From: Chromatiales bacterium | GTDB taxonomy: Bacteria > Pseudomonadota > Gammaproteobacteria > CAMYNG01 | Assembly: GCA_026990045.1 (NCBI GenBank) | Contig: JALSIK010000261.1 | Location: 1 to 15,619 of the forward strand | Direction: 5' to 3' | DNA length: 15,619 nucleotides | In this document: piece by piece, positions 13,997 through 15,619 of the stretch | Layout: the number at the start of each line of letters is the position of its first letter | Position numbering within the stretch: the stretch's first letter is position 1 | Program-made: the position numbers and the translations under genes | The notes under the pieces: generated by a model | What the model was told of the DNA's origin: nothing | What the model saw: only the letters and a program-made list of their open reading frames with translations | Database searches by the model: none

Positions 13997-15619
13997 ATGT
14001 GCGGAATCGTCGGCGCCATCGCCCCTGACAACGTGGTCCCGGTCCTCGTCGAGGGCCTGCAGCGGCTGGAATACCGCGGCTACGACTCGGCCGGCATCGC
14101 GGTGCGCGACCGCCGCCACGGCCTGCAGCGCATCCGCTCGGTGGGCAAGGTGGCGGAGCTGGCCGCGCGGCTGGAGCAGACCCCGCTGGACGGCGGCCTG
14201 GGCATCGCCCACACCCGCTGGGCCACCCACGGCATGCCGGCCGAGCGCAACGCCCATCCCCACGTCTCGGGCGAGAAAGTGGCGGTGGTGCACAACGGCA
14301 TCATCGAGAACCACGCCGAGCTGCGCGAGCGCCTGTCCGCCGAGGGTTACCGCTTCACCTCCGAGACCGACACCGAGGTCATCGCCCACCTGCTGGCCAG
14401 CCACCTCTCCCGCGGTGCCGGGCTGCTGGAGGCGGTGCGGGCCGCGGCCGGCGAGATGGTGGGGGCCTACGCCCTGGCCGTGGTGAGCCCGGACGAGCCC
14501 GACCGCATGGTGGTGGCCCGCGCCGGCAGCCCGCTGGTCATCGGCGTGGGTGACGGTGCCAACTACATCGCCTCCGACGTCTTCGCCCTCCTGCCGGTGA
14601 CCCAGGACTTCATCTTCCTCGAAGAGGGTGACATCGCCGAGGTCCGCCGCGACGGCGTCACCGTGTGGGACGCCGGCGGGCACGAAACCCGGCGGCCGGT
14701 GAAACGCTCCCGGGTGGCGGGCGCGGTGGCCGACAAGGGACCGTATCCCCACTACATGCTCAAGGAGATCTTCGAGCAGCCGGCGGTCATCGCCGAGACC
14801 CTGGAGGGGCGCATCCACAAGGGGCGGCTGCTGGAGGAGGCCTTCGGCCACGAGGCCCGGGCCCTGCTGGACCGCACCCGCGGCGTGCACATCATCGCCT
14901 GCGGCACCAGCTACCATGCCGGCCTGGTGGCGCGTTACTGGCTGGAGGAGATCGGCGTGCCCGCCAGCGTCGAGGTGGCCAGCGAGTACCGTTACCGCAA
15001 GACGGTGGTGCCCGAGGGCACCCTGTTCGTCACCATCTCCCAGTCGGGCGAGACCGCCGACACCCTGGCCGCGCTGCGCGGCGCGCGGGCCCAGGGCTAC
15101 CTGGGGGCCCTCACCATCTGCAACGTGCCCGAGAGCTCGCTGGTGCGCGAATCCGACGTGGCCCTCATGACCCGGGCCGGGCCCGAGATCGGCGTGGCCT
15201 CCACCAAGGCCTTCACCACCCAGCTCACCGCCCTGCGCCTGCTCACCCTGGCCCTGGCCCGGCGCCGCGGCATGGACGAGGCGCAGGAGCGGGCATGGGT
15301 GGAGGAACTCCACGCCCTCCCGCGCCAGGTGGAGGTGGTGCTGGAGCTGGACGGCGACATCCGCGACATGGCCCGGTCCTTCGGTGACAAGGAGCACGCC
15401 CTGTTCCTGGGGCGCGGGACATTCTATCCCATCGCCCTGGAGGGGGCGCTCAAGCTCAAGGAGATCTCCTACATCCACGCCGAGGCCTACCCGGCCGGCG
15501 AACTCAAGCACGGTCCCCTGGCCCTGGTGGACGAGAAGATGCCGGTGGTGTGCGCCCTGCCCGACGACCCCCTGCTGGAGAAAGTGCTGTCCAACCTGCA
15601 GGAGGTGCGTGCCCGCGGC
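13997..15619 (+). CDS. glmS: Glutamine-fructose-6-phosphate aminotransferase (isomerising) GlmS, 3' end outside the window
   Basis: GlmS makes glucosamine-6-phosphate from fructose-6-phosphate and glutamine, the first step towards UDP-GlcNAc. The frame is open from ATG 13997 to the window end: 541 codons, with roughly 70 missing compared with a usual length near 610. The N-terminal glutaminase domain begins MCGIVGAIAP; Cys2 becomes the N-terminal nucleophile after Met removal. It contains LEYRGYDSAGIA (24-35), HTRWATHG (72-79) and VVHNGIIENH (97-106). The first isomerase (SIS) domain has IIACGTSYHAGL (299-310), TISQSGETADTLAAL (346-360) and EIGVASTKAFTTQL (397-410). The second begins with GRGTFYPIALEGALKLKEIS and AEAYPAGELKHGPLAL. 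No Shine-Dalgarno sequence is visible before the start; a heptamer repeat lies there instead. The start is fixed by the mandatory Met-Cys-Gly end. Confidence 0.97.
   Translation, partial: MCGIVGAIAPDNVVPVLVEGLQRLEYRGYDSAGIAVRDRRHGLQRIRSVGKVAELAARLEQTPLDGGLGIAHTRWATHGMPAERNAHPHVSGEKVAVVHNGIIENHAELRERLSAEGYRFTSETDTEVIAHLLASHLSRGAGLLEAVRAAAGEMVGAYALAVVSPDEPDRMVVARAGSPLVIGVGDGANYIASDVFALLPVTQDFIFLEEGDIAEVRRDGVTVWDAGGHETRRPVKRSRVAGAVADKGPYPHYMLKEIFEQPAVIAETLEGRIHKGRLLEEAFGHEARALLDRTRGVHIIACGTSYHAGLVARYWLEEIGVPASVEVASEYRYRKTVVPEGTLFVTISQSGETADTLAALRGARAQGYLGALTICNVPESSLVRESDVALMTRAGPEIGVASTKAFTTQLTALRLLTLALARRRGMDEAQERAWVEELHALPRQVEVVLELDGDIRDMARSFGDKEHALFLGRGTFYPIALEGALKLKEISYIHAEAYPAGELKHGPLALVDEKMPVVCALPDDPLLEKVLSNLQEVRARG

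Noticed and set aside
13989..13997. TTATCGACA, one mismatch from a DnaA box, just before the glmS ATG.
   Set aside because: It is a single site with a mismatch at a conserved position, with no AT-rich unwinding region or clustered boxes, so there is no case for an origin here.
11705..15511. A very long open frame on the minus strand (1268 codons), and similar long minus-strand frames across the atp genes, for example 7412-9619 and 9852-11825.
   Set aside because: The products are rich in His, Gly, Val, Leu and Arg, have no recognisable domains and run across several well-recognised + strand genes. Such frames are expected opposite high-GC coding DNA.

Overview
The window is a GC-rich (roughly two-thirds G+C or more) chromosomal segment of a gammaproteobacterium. 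Every confident gene is on the + strand. The gene order is end of an unrecognised gene, mnmG, rsmG, parA, parB, atpI-B-E-F-H-A-G-D-C, an SlyD-like FKBP gene, glmU, glmS (cut by the window end). This is the arrangement usually found close to the replication origin in Gammaproteobacteria. The E. coli-like subunit lengths and motifs (AtpA 513, AtpF 156 and AtpG 287 residues) support that class. The high GC and the AtpB N-terminus suggest, by impression only, an Ectothiorhodospiraceae/Chromatiales-type organism.

Layout. Positions 1-108 hold the C-terminal end of an unknown protein. Positions 109-445 are a gap with degenerate heptamer repeats, a stem-loop, a doubtful 48-codon reading frame and a good sigma70-type promoter. 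Positions 446-4660 are a tight four-gene unit for tRNA modification (mnmG), 16S rRNA methylation (rsmG) and chromosome partitioning (parA, parB). A near-consensus promoter at 4676-4704 then begins the ATP synthase operon (4738-11789): AtpI, the Fo subunits a, c and b, and the F1 subunits delta, alpha, gamma, beta and epsilon. A divergent SlyD-family FKBP gene follows after 50 bp, with no clear terminator. After a dyad-containing leader come glmU and glmS, which make UDP-GlcNAc precursors for the cell wall and outer membrane.

The coding content is ordinary housekeeping, and I see no new defence, mobile or biosynthetic system. The points worth a second look are small: an apparent CTG start for atpI; two all-GC or nearly all-GC hairpins that bracket atpD; heptanucleotide repeat tracts in two gaps, one directly in front of a glmS start that lacks a Shine-Dalgarno sequence; and an unusual tail-less SlyD-like protein between the ATP synthase genes and glmU. 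There are no RNA genes, insertion sequences or CRISPR arrays that I can support.
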